From JANMMJ01 sp964543235 (lineage in GTDB: Bacteria; Pseudomonadota; Alphaproteobacteria; Rhizobiales; Aestuariivirgaceae), in NCBI GenBank assembly GCA_964543235.1, contig CAZIXE010000003.1:1-64000 (forward strand): a DNA stretch of 64,000 nucleotides, read 5' to 3'. Of the stretch, positions 37,113-46,000 are shown piece by piece. The notes under the pieces are model-generated. The model saw only the letters and a list, made by a program, of their open reading frames with translations. It did no database searches and was not told where the DNA came from. Within the stretch, counting starts at the first letter, position 1. Each line of letters begins with the position of its first letter. The position numbers were made by a program, and so were the translations under genes.

Positions 37113-37136
37113 CCGGCGCGATCGGGCTCGCGCCGG
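37113..37136 (-). terminator. Hairpin between the binding-protein and ATPase genes
   Basis: CCGGCGCGA (37113-37121) pairs perfectly with TCGCGCCGG (37128-37136) around a 6-nt loop. On the minus strand it is followed by a T-rich tract. Such stem-loops after the first gene often limit read-through, so that the binding protein is made in excess. That role is inferred. Confidence 0.55.
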
Positions 37137-37155
37137 CCATTTTTCCGTTGCCGTC

Positions 37156-38103
37156 CTATTTGCCGATGGCTGCTTTCAGATTGGCCTCGAACTCGTCCAC
37201 ATTGGCCTTGTCGATGACCTTGGTCGGTACGATGATGAGGCCATTGCCGGGAATTCCCGACTTGTCGCCTTCGAGATAGGCGGCCATCAGCTTCATGCCT
37301 TGATAGCCCCACTCGAAGGGCTGCTGGACGACTGTTCCGGCAAAGCTGCCCTCGCGCACGGCGCCGAGCGTGATCGGGTCTTCATCAAAGGCGATGACCG
37401 TGATCTGGCCGAGCTTGCCCGCTGCCTGCAGGGCTTCGTAGATCTTGGGCGGATTGTACGAATAGAACCCGACCATGCAGTTGATATCGGGGCTTGCGGC
37501 CAGCACATCGTCGACATTGCTCCGGGCCCGCGCAAAGTCGACGTCGTCACCACGCACATCCACGAGCTCGATGCCCTTGCCGTCGACGGCCTGCCGAAAG
37601 CCGGCAATGCGCTCACGCGCGTTGTCGGCATCGAGGAATCCGACGAACCCCATGCACTTGCCGCCATTGGGCAGCGCCTTGATGGCAATTTCGCCCGCCT
37701 GCACCCCGGCATCGGTATTGGACGAGCCGATATAGGCAATGCGGTTGCTGGCGGGTGCGTCGCTATCGGTGGTGAAAAGGGGCACCTGGGCAGCGATTCG
37801 ATTGAAGGCGTCAATCGAGGTCTTGGGATCGACGGACGAGATCATGATGGCATCGGTACCGGCCGCAACCAGATCGTCCATCAGCGCATTCTGGAGCGCC
37901 GCGGTGCCCTGCGCTGGATACTTGAACTGCAGTTCGTAGTTGGGCAATTCCCCCTGGGCCTTGTTGACGCCGGCCTCGGCGAGCTTCCAGAAATCGGACG
38001 CCGCATTGACCACGAAGGCCATTTGCTTCTTCTCCTGCGCCAGGCCTTGCGACGCCGTGGCGGCAAGCATGGCGGAAAGGGCAATGGAAAGTGCAAATCT
38101 CAT
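37156..38103 (-). CDS. Sugar ABC transporter periplasmic binding protein
   Basis: This 315-residue protein has a signal peptide (first 22 residues, ending SQGLA) and the ribose-type periplasmic binding fold. Typical stretches are TDAIMISSVDPKTSIDAFN, the ligand-facing TTDSDAPASNRIAYIGSSN, and ITVIAFDEDPITLGAVREG. AGGGAG lies about 7 nt upstream of the ATG. It is the first gene of the transporter operon and is divergent from a LacI-type regulator. The sugar bound is unknown. Confidence 0.94.
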   Translation of the reverse strand: MRFALSIALSAMLAATASQGLAQEKKQMAFVVNAASDFWKLAEAGVNKAQGELPNYELQFKYPAQGTAALQNALMDDLVAAGTDAIMISSVDPKTSIDAFNRIAAQVPLFTTDSDAPASNRIAYIGSSNTDAGVQAGEIAIKALPNGGKCMGFVGFLDADNARERIAGFRQAVDGKGIELVDVRGDDVDFARARSNVDDVLAASPDINCMVGFYSYNPPKIYEALQAAGKLGQITVIAFDEDPITLGAVREGSFAGTVVQQPFEWGYQGMKLMAAYLEGDKSGIPGNGLIIVPTKVIDKANVDEFEANLKAAIGK

Positions 38104-38207
38104 GGCGTTTCTCCCTTTTGCATCGAATGTGGCGTCTTTGCTTTCGCTGCGACTGTCTGATCTGTCATTGCGACGCCTTTCATGATAGTCACATCGCTGC
38201 TAATATA

Positions 38208-38220
38208 TGTCAATGACGTT
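38208..38220. promoter_or_regulatory. Candidate operator in the transporter/LacI divergent region
   Basis: GTCAATGAC at 38209-38217 is a 9-bp palindrome with a central base, within a near-symmetric 13-mer. A minus-strand TTGACA (38208-38213) lies inside it, as expected for a repressor site over the transporter promoter. LacI family binding is inferred; a matching -10 element was not clear. Confidence 0.3.
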
Positions 38221-38324
38221 TGTATGATAATAAGAAAAAACACGCCAATTCAAATGGATGATCTTGATAATATGCGCAATTCAGGGTGCTGCAGCCCGCC
38301 TTGCATGGCCCGCCCCGGAACCGC

Positions 38325-39425
38325 ATGCCCATTGGCCCGCCCGGCATGACTTCCACTTCGATGAGCCGGCGACACCGCGCGCCGCGCCGGCGCCGCACCC
38401 CCGCGCGCAAGCCGACCATGATGGACGTCGCCGCCCGGGCCAACGTCTCGCAAACGACTGTCTCGCTGGTTCTGAATGATGCCCTGGGTGCGAGACTCTC
38501 TGACCAGACCCGCCAGCGTGTGATGGATGCCGCGAGGGACCTCGGCTATCGCCTGGTGAGACGCGGCACAACGCAGTTGGGCGCAACCGGCGGGACGGTG
38601 ATCGGTCTCGTCGTCGACGAAATTTCGACTGATCCGTGGTGCGCCATTGCCCTCGATGGCATCCGCGAAAAGGCCTGGGAGTTCGGCCTGACCGTGAGCG
38701 TCGCCGTGACTCGGGGCGACGCCGAGATGGAGGAAGCCGTCCACGCGCAGATGGCCCGCCAGGCGATGTTTGGCCTCATCTATGGCACCATCCAGACGCG
38801 CCAGATCGCCCATTCACCGGCTCTCCACCGTATTCCGACGGTGCTGCTGAACTGCTATGTCGCCGACCGGTCATTGCCATCCGTGACACCGGGCGAGGTG
38901 CTGGGCGGACGCACCGCGACCGAGCGGCTGATCGCCGCCGGCCACCGCCGCATCGGGCTCATCGAAGGCGAAGTCTGGATGGATGCCTCGCGTGATCGCC
39001 TCAAAGGCTATCGCCAGGCGCTGGCAAGTCACGAAATCGCATTCGATCCCACGCTGGTGCGGCCTGGCAACTGGGAGCCGTCGGCGGGCTATGAGCAGAC
39101 CGTGCACCTGATGAGTCTGGCCGAACCGCCCACCGCCATCTTTTGCGCCAACGATCTCATGGCGCTGGGTTGTTACGAGGCTTTGAAGGAAATGGGCAGA
39201 CGGATTCCGGAGGATGTGTCGGTCATCGGCTATGACGACCGCGAGATCGCCCAGTTCACGCGCCCCCCGCTGACGACCATACTGCTGCCGCACTTCGACA
39301 TGGGCGCGCTGGCGGCCGAATACCTGATCGACCATGCCGGCCGGCCCGCGGCGCGTCCGGCCCAGCTCAAGGTCGAATGTCCGCTGGTCGAGCGCAATTC
39401 CGTCGGGCCGGCGCGGTCGGAATAG
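38325..39425 (+). CDS. LacI-family transcriptional regulator
   Basis: The helix-turn-helix motif TMMDVAARANVSQTTVSLVLN is followed by the linker and a periplasmic-binding-like ligand domain (GLVVDEISTDPW, AIFCANDLMALGCYEALKE). The start is unclear. An ATG at 38325 (GGAA 6 nt upstream) gives 366 residues, with ATGs at 38346 and 38361 as alternatives and a GTG at 38286. All give an Arg-rich arm ahead of the DNA-binding domain. It is divergent from the sugar transporter operon and probably controls it. Confidence 0.9.
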   Translation: MPIGPPGMTSTSMSRRHRAPRRRRTPARKPTMMDVAARANVSQTTVSLVLNDALGARLSDQTRQRVMDAARDLGYRLVRRGTTQLGATGGTVIGLVVDEISTDPWCAIALDGIREKAWEFGLTVSVAVTRGDAEMEEAVHAQMARQAMFGLIYGTIQTRQIAHSPALHRIPTVLLNCYVADRSLPSVTPGEVLGGRTATERLIAAGHRRIGLIEGEVWMDASRDRLKGYRQALASHEIAFDPTLVRPGNWEPSAGYEQTVHLMSLAEPPTAIFCANDLMALGCYEALKEMGRRIPEDVSVIGYDDREIAQFTRPPLTTILLPHFDMGALAAEYLIDHAGRPAARPAQLKVECPLVERNSVGPARSE

Positions 39426-39459
39426 CCTGGATGAAATCGCCACACGAAAGGAGTCAGTC

Positions 39460-40440
39460 ATGTTGCTTCTGGTGACGGGTGCTACGGGCAAGGTCGGGCA
39501 GAATGTGATCAACCGGCTGTTGACGGCGCCTGCCTGGCGGGAGTGGCGCGTCAGGGCCTTGTGCCACAACCGGACACTGGCCGAGCAGCCGCGGCTTTCG
39601 GTCGTCAAGGGCAGCATTGCCGACCGCGAGTGCGTCGAGAAGGCCATGACAGACGTCACGCATGTCCTGCACCTCGCCACCTGCAAGGAGACGCCGGAAG
39701 CCGTGATGGATGTGACCGTGAAGGGGCTGTTCTGGCTGCTCGAGGCCTTCCGGCAGAGCCGCATGGCAAGGCAATTCATCCTGATTGGCGGCGATGCCGG
39801 CGTCGGGCATTTCTTCTACGAGCATGATGGCCCGGTGACCGAGGCGGCGCCGCACATGGCTTATCCCGGCTGCTATGCCTTGTCGAAGGTGCTCGAGGAG
39901 GTGATGCTGGCGCAGTTTCATATCCAGTATGGGCTGAACGGTTGCTGTCTGCGTGCGCCGTGGATCATGGAAAAGGACGATTTTCGCTTCAGCCTGTCGT
40001 TTGGCGACGATGTGTTCGGCGGTCCGGTCTGGAAGGATCTGGTGGCAGCCGAGGTCGCTGAACGGTGCCGCAGGGCGGGGACAGTGCCCCTGCTGCGTGA
40101 TGCCCATGGCCGCCCGTTGAAGCGCAATTTTGTGCATGTCGATGATCTGGTGGACGCCATTTTCGCGGCGCTGGACAATCCGGTTACCAGCGGCCGGCTT
40201 TACAATATCTGTATGAACGAGCCGGTGGATTATGGCGAGGTCGCGGCCTACCTGAAGGCATCACGCGGCCTCGATTCGATCGATATTCCAAGCCGTTATC
40301 ATTCGAACTGGATGGATAACAGCCGGGCGCGGTTCGAATTGGGCTGGCGGCCGCGCTATGACCTCAGGCGGTTGGTCGATGCGGCCTGGGACTATCAGCG
40401 TCCGCCTGGCGATCCCCGCATCGTCTGGTATCCGGGCTGA
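39460..40440 (+). CDS. NAD-dependent epimerase/dehydratase
   Basis: The start at 39460 is set by AAAGGAG 7 nt upstream and by the nucleotide motif TGATGKVGQNVINRLL directly after it. The open frame runs 42 codons further into the lacI gene without conservation. The 326 residues have the extended SDR layout, with YALSKVLEEVM as the catalytic YxxxK. The C-terminus carries NSRARFELGWRPRYDL typical of the family. It lies 34 nt after lacI and may act on the sugar imported by the divergent transporter. The reaction is unknown. Confidence 0.88.
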   Translation: MLLLVTGATGKVGQNVINRLLTAPAWREWRVRALCHNRTLAEQPRLSVVKGSIADRECVEKAMTDVTHVLHLATCKETPEAVMDVTVKGLFWLLEAFRQSRMARQFILIGGDAGVGHFFYEHDGPVTEAAPHMAYPGCYALSKVLEEVMLAQFHIQYGLNGCCLRAPWIMEKDDFRFSLSFGDDVFGGPVWKDLVAAEVAERCRRAGTVPLLRDAHGRPLKRNFVHVDDLVDAIFAALDNPVTSGRLYNICMNEPVDYGEVAAYLKASRGLDSIDIPSRYHSNWMDNSRARFELGWRPRYDLRRLVDAAWDYQRPPGDPRIVWYPG

Positions 40441-40471
40441 GCGCCATTCTGTCGCCAGCCGTTTTCCTGCC

Positions 40472-40510
40472 TTGACTCTTGTGCGCCACATGCTAGAACA
40501 AAAAGCGAAC
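40472..40510 (+). promoter_or_regulatory. SOS-regulated promoter of imuA-imuB-dnaE2
   Basis: GAAC at 40496-40499 and GAAC at 40507-40510, separated by 7 nt, form the alphaproteobacterial LexA box GAAC-N7-GAAC. TTGACT (40472-40477) and TAGAAC (40494-40499), with a 16-nt spacer, are a plausible promoter overlapped by the box. The imuA ATG follows 20 nt later. DnaE2 operons are known SOS targets in this class. Confidence 0.85.
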
Positions 40511-40529
40511 AATCTGGGTGGAACCAGTC

Positions 40530-41417
40530 ATGCGTATGGAACCGGCGCACACGCGGGCGGGGGAGGCTTTTGCCATCTCCACGAAGATAAAGACAGAGGA
40601 TCAGCAGGCCCTGATGGCGGCCCTGCGCCGGTCGATTTCGAGGCTCGAGCAAAGCCTCCCGCAGCTCGCCACCGCTCCGGCCAGATCCATGCCCTGGACG
40701 CTCGGCCTCCATGCCATCGACCGCCATCTGCCGGCAAGCGGGCTTTCCCGCGCCGGCCTGCATGACTTCGCGCCGCAAGCCTATGGCGATCTGCCGGCCG
40801 TTACCGGCTTTGCCGTGGCGCTCGCCATCCGCCGTCTTGCCGATCCGGCCGAACGCCGCCCCCTGCTCTGGTGCCGATTGGCCCGCGAAGAGCACGAATA
40901 TGGCAGGCTTTATGGCCATGGTCTCGAGACTCTGGGCCTGCCCCGCTGCCGCTTTCTCACCGTCACCCTCCCAAAACCTGCCGCCGTGCTGTGGACGGCG
41001 GAGGAGGCGCTGAAATCGGGAGCCCTGTCGCTCGTCATGGCCGATGTCGATCCGCGCCATGCCGATCTGACCATCACCCGGCGCCTGTTGCTGGCCGCTC
41101 ATGCCGGCAGGGCCGCAGGCCTCCTGGTTTTTTCTCGCCGGCCACCCGGCACCACCGCCAGCCACAGCCGCTGGCTGGTTGCCGCCGCGCCGTCATTGCC
41201 GCCGCCCCATGACCCGCAGGCACCAGGCACGCCGGCTTTCCTTGTCGAACTGCTGCGCGCCCGGGGCGGGAGGCCCGGCGCCTGGAACGTGGAATGGCAC
41301 AATGCGTCGTATCGTTTCGCTCTGGTTCCCGCATTTCGCGATCGAGCGATTCATCCGTGGACGGATGAAGGCCGGGAAATCGCCGCCGCCAAAGCACCTG
41401 CCCTTCGCGCTGGTTGA
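40530..41417 (+). CDS. imuA: ImuA, RecA-like mutasome protein
   Basis: This 295-residue protein (ATG at 40530, with GGTGGA about 7 nt upstream) matches ImuA. GLHAIDRHLPASGLSRAGLHDF begins the RecA-like part, then RPLLWCRLAREEHEYGRLYG and SLVMADVDPRHADLT. In Alphaproteobacteria ImuA acts with ImuB and DnaE2 in SOS-induced mutagenesis. It lacks a good Walker A motif. The C-terminal end overlaps the start of imuB by 116 nt, longer than usual, which may mean the protein really ends a little later than in relatives or that the imuB start lies further in. Confidence 0.88.
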   Translation: MRMEPAHTRAGEAFAISTKIKTEDQQALMAALRRSISRLEQSLPQLATAPARSMPWTLGLHAIDRHLPASGLSRAGLHDFAPQAYGDLPAVTGFAVALAIRRLADPAERRPLLWCRLAREEHEYGRLYGHGLETLGLPRCRFLTVTLPKPAAVLWTAEEALKSGALSLVMADVDPRHADLTITRRLLLAAHAGRAAGLLVFSRRPPGTTASHSRWLVAAAPSLPPPHDPQAPGTPAFLVELLRARGGRPGAWNVEWHNASYRFALVPAFRDRAIHPWTDEGREIAAAKAPALRAG

Positions 41418-43097
41418 GAAAGGTGCCAAGGGCCTGCGTCTTGCGGCCGTCAACGCCATGGCGCGAAGCTTCGGCCTGCATTGTGGCCAGCGCCTGGCCG
41501 ATGCCCGCGCCCAGGTGCCCGATCTCCTCTCCGAGATCGCCGAGCCGGAAAAGGACGCCGAGAGCCTGCTTGGCCTCTGCCAGTGGCTGGAACGCTACAG
41601 CCCCTGGGTGGCCCCCGACCCGCCCGACGGCGTCCTGCTCGATGTGACCGGCGTGCCTCATCTCTTCGGCGGCGAGCCTGCCCTGCTGGAAGAGATGTGC
41701 GCTCGCCTTGCCGCCTATGGCTTCACCGCCCGCCCCGCCATTGCCGGAACCATCGGCGCGGCATGGGGCCTGGCGCGCTACGGCGGCAGCGAGCTGCAAA
41801 CCCTTCCCATCGAGGCCTTGCGCATCGATGCCGATCATGCCCGCACCCTGCGTCGCCTGGGGCTCAAGACCATCGGCAGCCTCATGCACATTCCCCGCGC
41901 CGCGCTGGCCCGCCGGTTTCACGGCGAGACCATCGCCGAGAACGTGCTGCTGCGCCTCGATGAAGCTCTGGGCGTACGCGATGAACCGCTGAACCCGCTC
42001 AATCCTCCTTCGTCCTTCATGGCTCACCGCGCCCTCATGGAACCGGTGATGACTGCCGAAGGTCTCGATGCCGTGCTGAGAGATCTTGTCGCCAGCCTGT
42101 GCCGCGATCTTGAAGCCAGGGCTGAGGGCGCGCACCGCCTCATCCTCAAGCTCTTCCGCAGCGATGGCGCCAGGACCGCCGTGCCCGCCGGCCTCTCCGC
42201 CCCCTCGCATGATGCCGCCCACCTCCTGCGCCTGCTCAGACCCAAGCTGGAAGCGATCGACCTGGGCTTCGGCATCGACGCCATGACTCTGGAGGCCCGC
42301 GAAACGGCACGGGCCACCATCCGGCAATATGGTTTCGCCGAGGACATGCCTTCGCAGGGCCTCGAACAGCTGACCGACCGCGTGATGAATCGCCATGACG
42401 CCAGCATCGGCGCACTGCAGCCGGTGGAGAGTCATTTACCGGAAAAGGCGGAAGTACGCCCCCTCTCCCCCCACGGGGGAGAGGGCTGGGGTGAGGGGGA
42501 GAAGGTCTCTCAATTTTCTGCTCACCCAAAAGAGGCAAGGCCGGGGGGGGGGGGGGCCCCCCCCCACCCCCCCCCGGGGCGGGGGGGGGGCGACACAAAC
42601 CCCCCCCCCCGGGACCAAGGGAGGANNNNNNNNNNTCTCTAATTTTCCCCCACCTGGGTAACCCCCCCCCCCCCCCCCCCCGGGGGTTGGGGGGGGGGGT
42701 TGGGGCCCCGAAGGTCTCTCAATTTTCTGCTCACCCAAAAGAGGCAAGGCCGGTTCCCCCTCACCCTTACCCTCTCCCCCGTGGGGGGAGAGGGGGGCAA
42801 AAAACCCGCCCGCCGCTGCTCTTCGAGAAGCCCGAGCCCACTGCCGTCATCGCTGCCGTGCCCGATGGCCCGCCCATGCGCTTTACCTGGCGGCGCGTGA
42901 CCCGCCGTGTAGCGAGAGCCCAGGGTCCTGAGCGCATTGCCCCCGAATGGTGGCGTCTCGCCGATGGCGAGGAGCCGCGCGACTATTTCATCGTCGAGGA
43001 TGACAGGGGCCGCCGCTACTGGCTCTACCGCGAAGGGCTCTATGGTGAGACAGGCAGCCGCCAGCCACGATGGTTCGTGCACGGATTATGGCCATGA
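41302..43097 (+). CDS. imuB: ImuB, Y-family polymerase-like mutasome protein (assembly-broken, intact after correction)
   Basis: The protein starts MRRIVSLWFPHFAIERFIRG, an ImuB N-terminus, and continues with DVTGVPHLFGGEPALLEEM and the little-finger-like region up to about residue 385. The frame then enters a palindromic repeat and an assembly gap (10 N, poly-G/poly-C). The C-terminal part resumes in a shifted frame at 42756 with LLFEKPEPTAVIAAVPDGP and ends RQPRWFVHGLWP, an ImuB C-terminus. A 44-nt block occurs on both sides of the gap, 209 nt apart. Removing one copy and the intervening junk restores one frame of 528 codons plus stop. ImuB lacks polymerase catalytic acids and bridges ImuA, DnaE2 and the sliding clamp. 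Confidence 0.85.
42459..42796. repeat. Palindromic GC-rich element inside imuB (assembly-expanded)
   Basis: The left arm at 42459-42500 and the right arm at 42754-42796 are inverted copies of a pattern CCCCTCTCCCCC...GGGGGAGAGGG..GGGTGAGGGGGA, each with its own internal hairpin. The middle is AAGGTCTCTCAATTTTCTGC and following, present twice because of mis-assembly. After collapse the element is about 129 nt (43 codons) and keeps the imuB frame. It is a different family from the two elements in dnaE2. Confidence 0.7.
42545..42709. other. Assembly gap: N run and homopolymer artefact
   Basis: Positions 42626-42635 are N, and both sides are long runs of G and C with fragments of nearby sequence. 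The 44-nt block at 42501-42544 is repeated at 42710-42753. This is unreliable sequence caused by a strong hairpin, not biology. Confidence 0.9.
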
Positions 43098-46000
43098 CAG
43101 CTTACGCCGAGCTCCAATGTACCACCAATTTTTCCTTCCTGCGCGGCGGCTCGCATCCGGAGGAACTGGTAACCCAAGCCAAGCATCTGGACCTTGCGGC
43201 CGTTGCTATCACCGACCGCAACACGCTGGCCGGCGTCGTCCGCGCCCATGCCGCCGCCAGGGACCTCGAGTTCAGGATGATCGTCGGCGCAAGGCTTGAC
43301 CTGCACAACACCCCCACCCGGCCGTTTCACGGCCACCCTCCCCGCGCTTCGCGGGGGAGGGATGAAATACATGTTTATCCTCCCCCTCTGACGGGGGAGG
43401 TGGCGCAAAGCGCCGGAGGGGGTGGAACATCGCTCCTCGCCTACCCCACGACCCGCGCCGCCTATGGCAGGCTCTGCCGCCTTCTGTCGCTGGGCCAGCG
43501 CCGGGCCGAGAAGGGTAAGTGCATCCTCACTCTCGAAGATGTTTACGATCATGCCGAGGGGATGATCTTCGCGCTTCTCCCCGAAGCGGCCGCACATCTC
43601 GAAACCATCCGTCAAAAGCTCAGGGCACCGCTCTATCTCGCCGTCCACCGTCTCTATGGCCAGGACGACCGCGCCCGCCTGGCGCGGCTTGCCGAATTGG
43701 CGCACCGGACCGGGACTCCGCTGCTTGCCACCAATGATGTGCTCTACCATCACCCGGATCGCCGCCCCTTGCAGGACGTGCTGACCGCCATCCGCGAAGG
43801 GGTGACTGTTGCGCAGGCCGGCTTCCGCCTGGAAGCCAATGCCGAGCGCCACCTCAAGACACCGGGGGAGATGGCACGCCTGTTCCGCGATTATCCGGAA
43901 GCCATATCCAATACACTCGCCATCGCCGAAGCCTGCACGTTCTCCCTTGACGAACTCAGCTACGAATATCCCGACGAGCCCATTCCAAAGGGCTCAACGC
44001 CCCAATCTCATCTTGAGAAGCTCGCTTGGGAAGGCGCCGCCAGCCGTTACCCGCAAGGCATTCCGGACAAGGTGAAAAACAACATCAGGAAAGAGCTCGC
44101 CCTCATCGCCAAGCTCAACTACGCGCCTTATTTCCTCACCGTCCACGACATCGTCGAATTTGCCCGCACTCAGGACCCGCCCATCCTCTGCCAGGGCCGC
44201 GGTTCCGCCGCCAATTCCACCGTCTGCTATTGCATCGGTATTACCTCGGTCGATCCCAACCAGATCGATCTGCTCTTCGAGCGCTTCATCTCTGAAGAGC
44301 GGAAAGAGCCGCCCGACATCGATGTCGATTTCGAGCATGAGCGCCGCGAGGAGGTGATTCAGTATATCTATGCCCGCTATGGCCGCGAGCGTGCCGGCCT
44401 CGCCGCGACCGTCATCACCTATAGGAGCCGCTCCGCTCTGCGCGAAGTCGGCAAGGCAATGGGCTTGTCTGAGGATGTGACGGCGGCTCTCTCCGGCATG
44501 GTCTGGGGCTATATGCCCGAGAAGATGCGGGAGGAGCGCCTCAAGGAAGCAGGCCTCGATCCCGCCGATCCTCTTCTCGCCCGCGCGCTCGAACTTGCCG
44601 AAGAGATCGCCGGCTTCCCCCGCCACCTCTCCCAGCATGTCGGCGGCTTCGTACTGACCAAGGGCCGCCTCGATGAGACCGTGCCCATCGGCAATGCCGC
44701 CATGGAGGACCGTACCGTCATCGAATGGGACAAGGACGACATCGACACCCTCGGCATTCTGAAGGTGGATGTGCTGGGGCTCGGCATGCTCACCTGTATC
44801 CGCAAATGCTTCGAGCTGCTGGAGGGCTGGTATGGCCTCCACTATTCACTGGCGACCGTCCCGCGCGAGGACAAGGCCGTCTACGACATGCTGTGCAAGG
44901 CGGATTCGGTCGGCGTCTTCCAGGTGGAAAGCCGCGCCCAGATGAACATGCTGCCGAGGCTGAAGCCCCGCTGCTTCTACGATCTCGTCATCGAAGTGGC
45001 GATTGTCCGCCCCGGCCCCATCCAGGGCGACATGGTGCATCCCTATCTCCGCCGGCGCGACGGGCTTGAGCCGGAAGACTATCCCGCACCCCATCCCGAT
45101 TTCGGCCCGCCCGACGAGCTGAGGCAGGTCCTGGGCCGCACCAAGGGCGTGCCGCTGTTCCAGGAACAGGCGATGAAGCTCGCCATGGTCGCCGCCGAAT
45201 TCACGCCCGGCGAATTGAACGAGTTGCGCAAAGCCATGGCGACTTTCCGGCGGCGCGGCACCATCGGCCGGCTCGAGCAGAAGATGGTGAGCCGCATGGT
45301 GGAGCGGGGCTATGACTCCGAATTTGCACTGCGCTGCTTCAACCAGATCAAGGGCTTCGGCGAATACGGCTTTCCTGAGAGTCATGCCGCGAGCTTCGCC
45401 CATCTGGTCTATGTGTCGTCCTGGCTCAAATGCCATTACCCTGCGGTCTTCGCCTGCGCGCTTCTCAACTCCCAGCCCATGGGCTTCTACGCCCCGGCGC
45501 AGATCGTCCGCGACGCCCGCGAACACGGCGTCGAGGTCAGGCCGCCGGACGTGAGTTTCAGCGGCTGGGACTCGACGCTGGAGAAATCCGTCCGCGCTCC
45601 CACCCCCTCCGGCGCTGCGCGCCACCTCCCCCGTAAGAGGGGGAGGATGAATCACGATCACATCCCTCCCCCGCGAAGCGCGGGGAGGGTGGCCGCGCAG
45701 CGGCCGGGTGGGGGCGGAGGCGGGAATGAACATGAGGGTGAGAGCAAAACCGGAAGCATCGCTGGACTGGCCCTCCGCCTCGGTCTCCGCGAAGTGGACG
45801 GGCTGAAGCAGGAGGACGCAAAAGCCCTTCTGGCTCTCGGTGATGACCGCTGCATTGCCTCGCTCCACCGCCACGGCATCCCTGTTCCGGCACTGGAAAA
45901 ACTCGCCGCTGCCGATTGCTTCCGCTCGCTGGGACTGGATCGCCGCGCCGCATTATGGGAAGTGAAAGCGCTGGCGAAAGCCAAACCCTTGCCGCTCTTC

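Noticed and set aside
42501..42753. A true 44-bp direct repeat
   Set aside because: Both copies flank N and homopolymer runs, and collapsing them restores imuB, so an artefact is much more likely.
42687..43097. Separate small gene of 136 codons after the gap
   Set aside because: Its sequence is the ImuB C-terminus; it is separate only because of the assembly artefact.
43256..43440. dnaE2 as a pseudogene because of foreign residues
   Set aside because: The frame is unbroken and all catalytic motifs are present, so I call it a full gene with insertions.
43309..45716. CRISPR array or transposon ends
   Set aside because: Only two copies, inverted, 2.2 kb apart, with no spacers, no transposase and no target duplication seen; palindromic coding elements explain them better.
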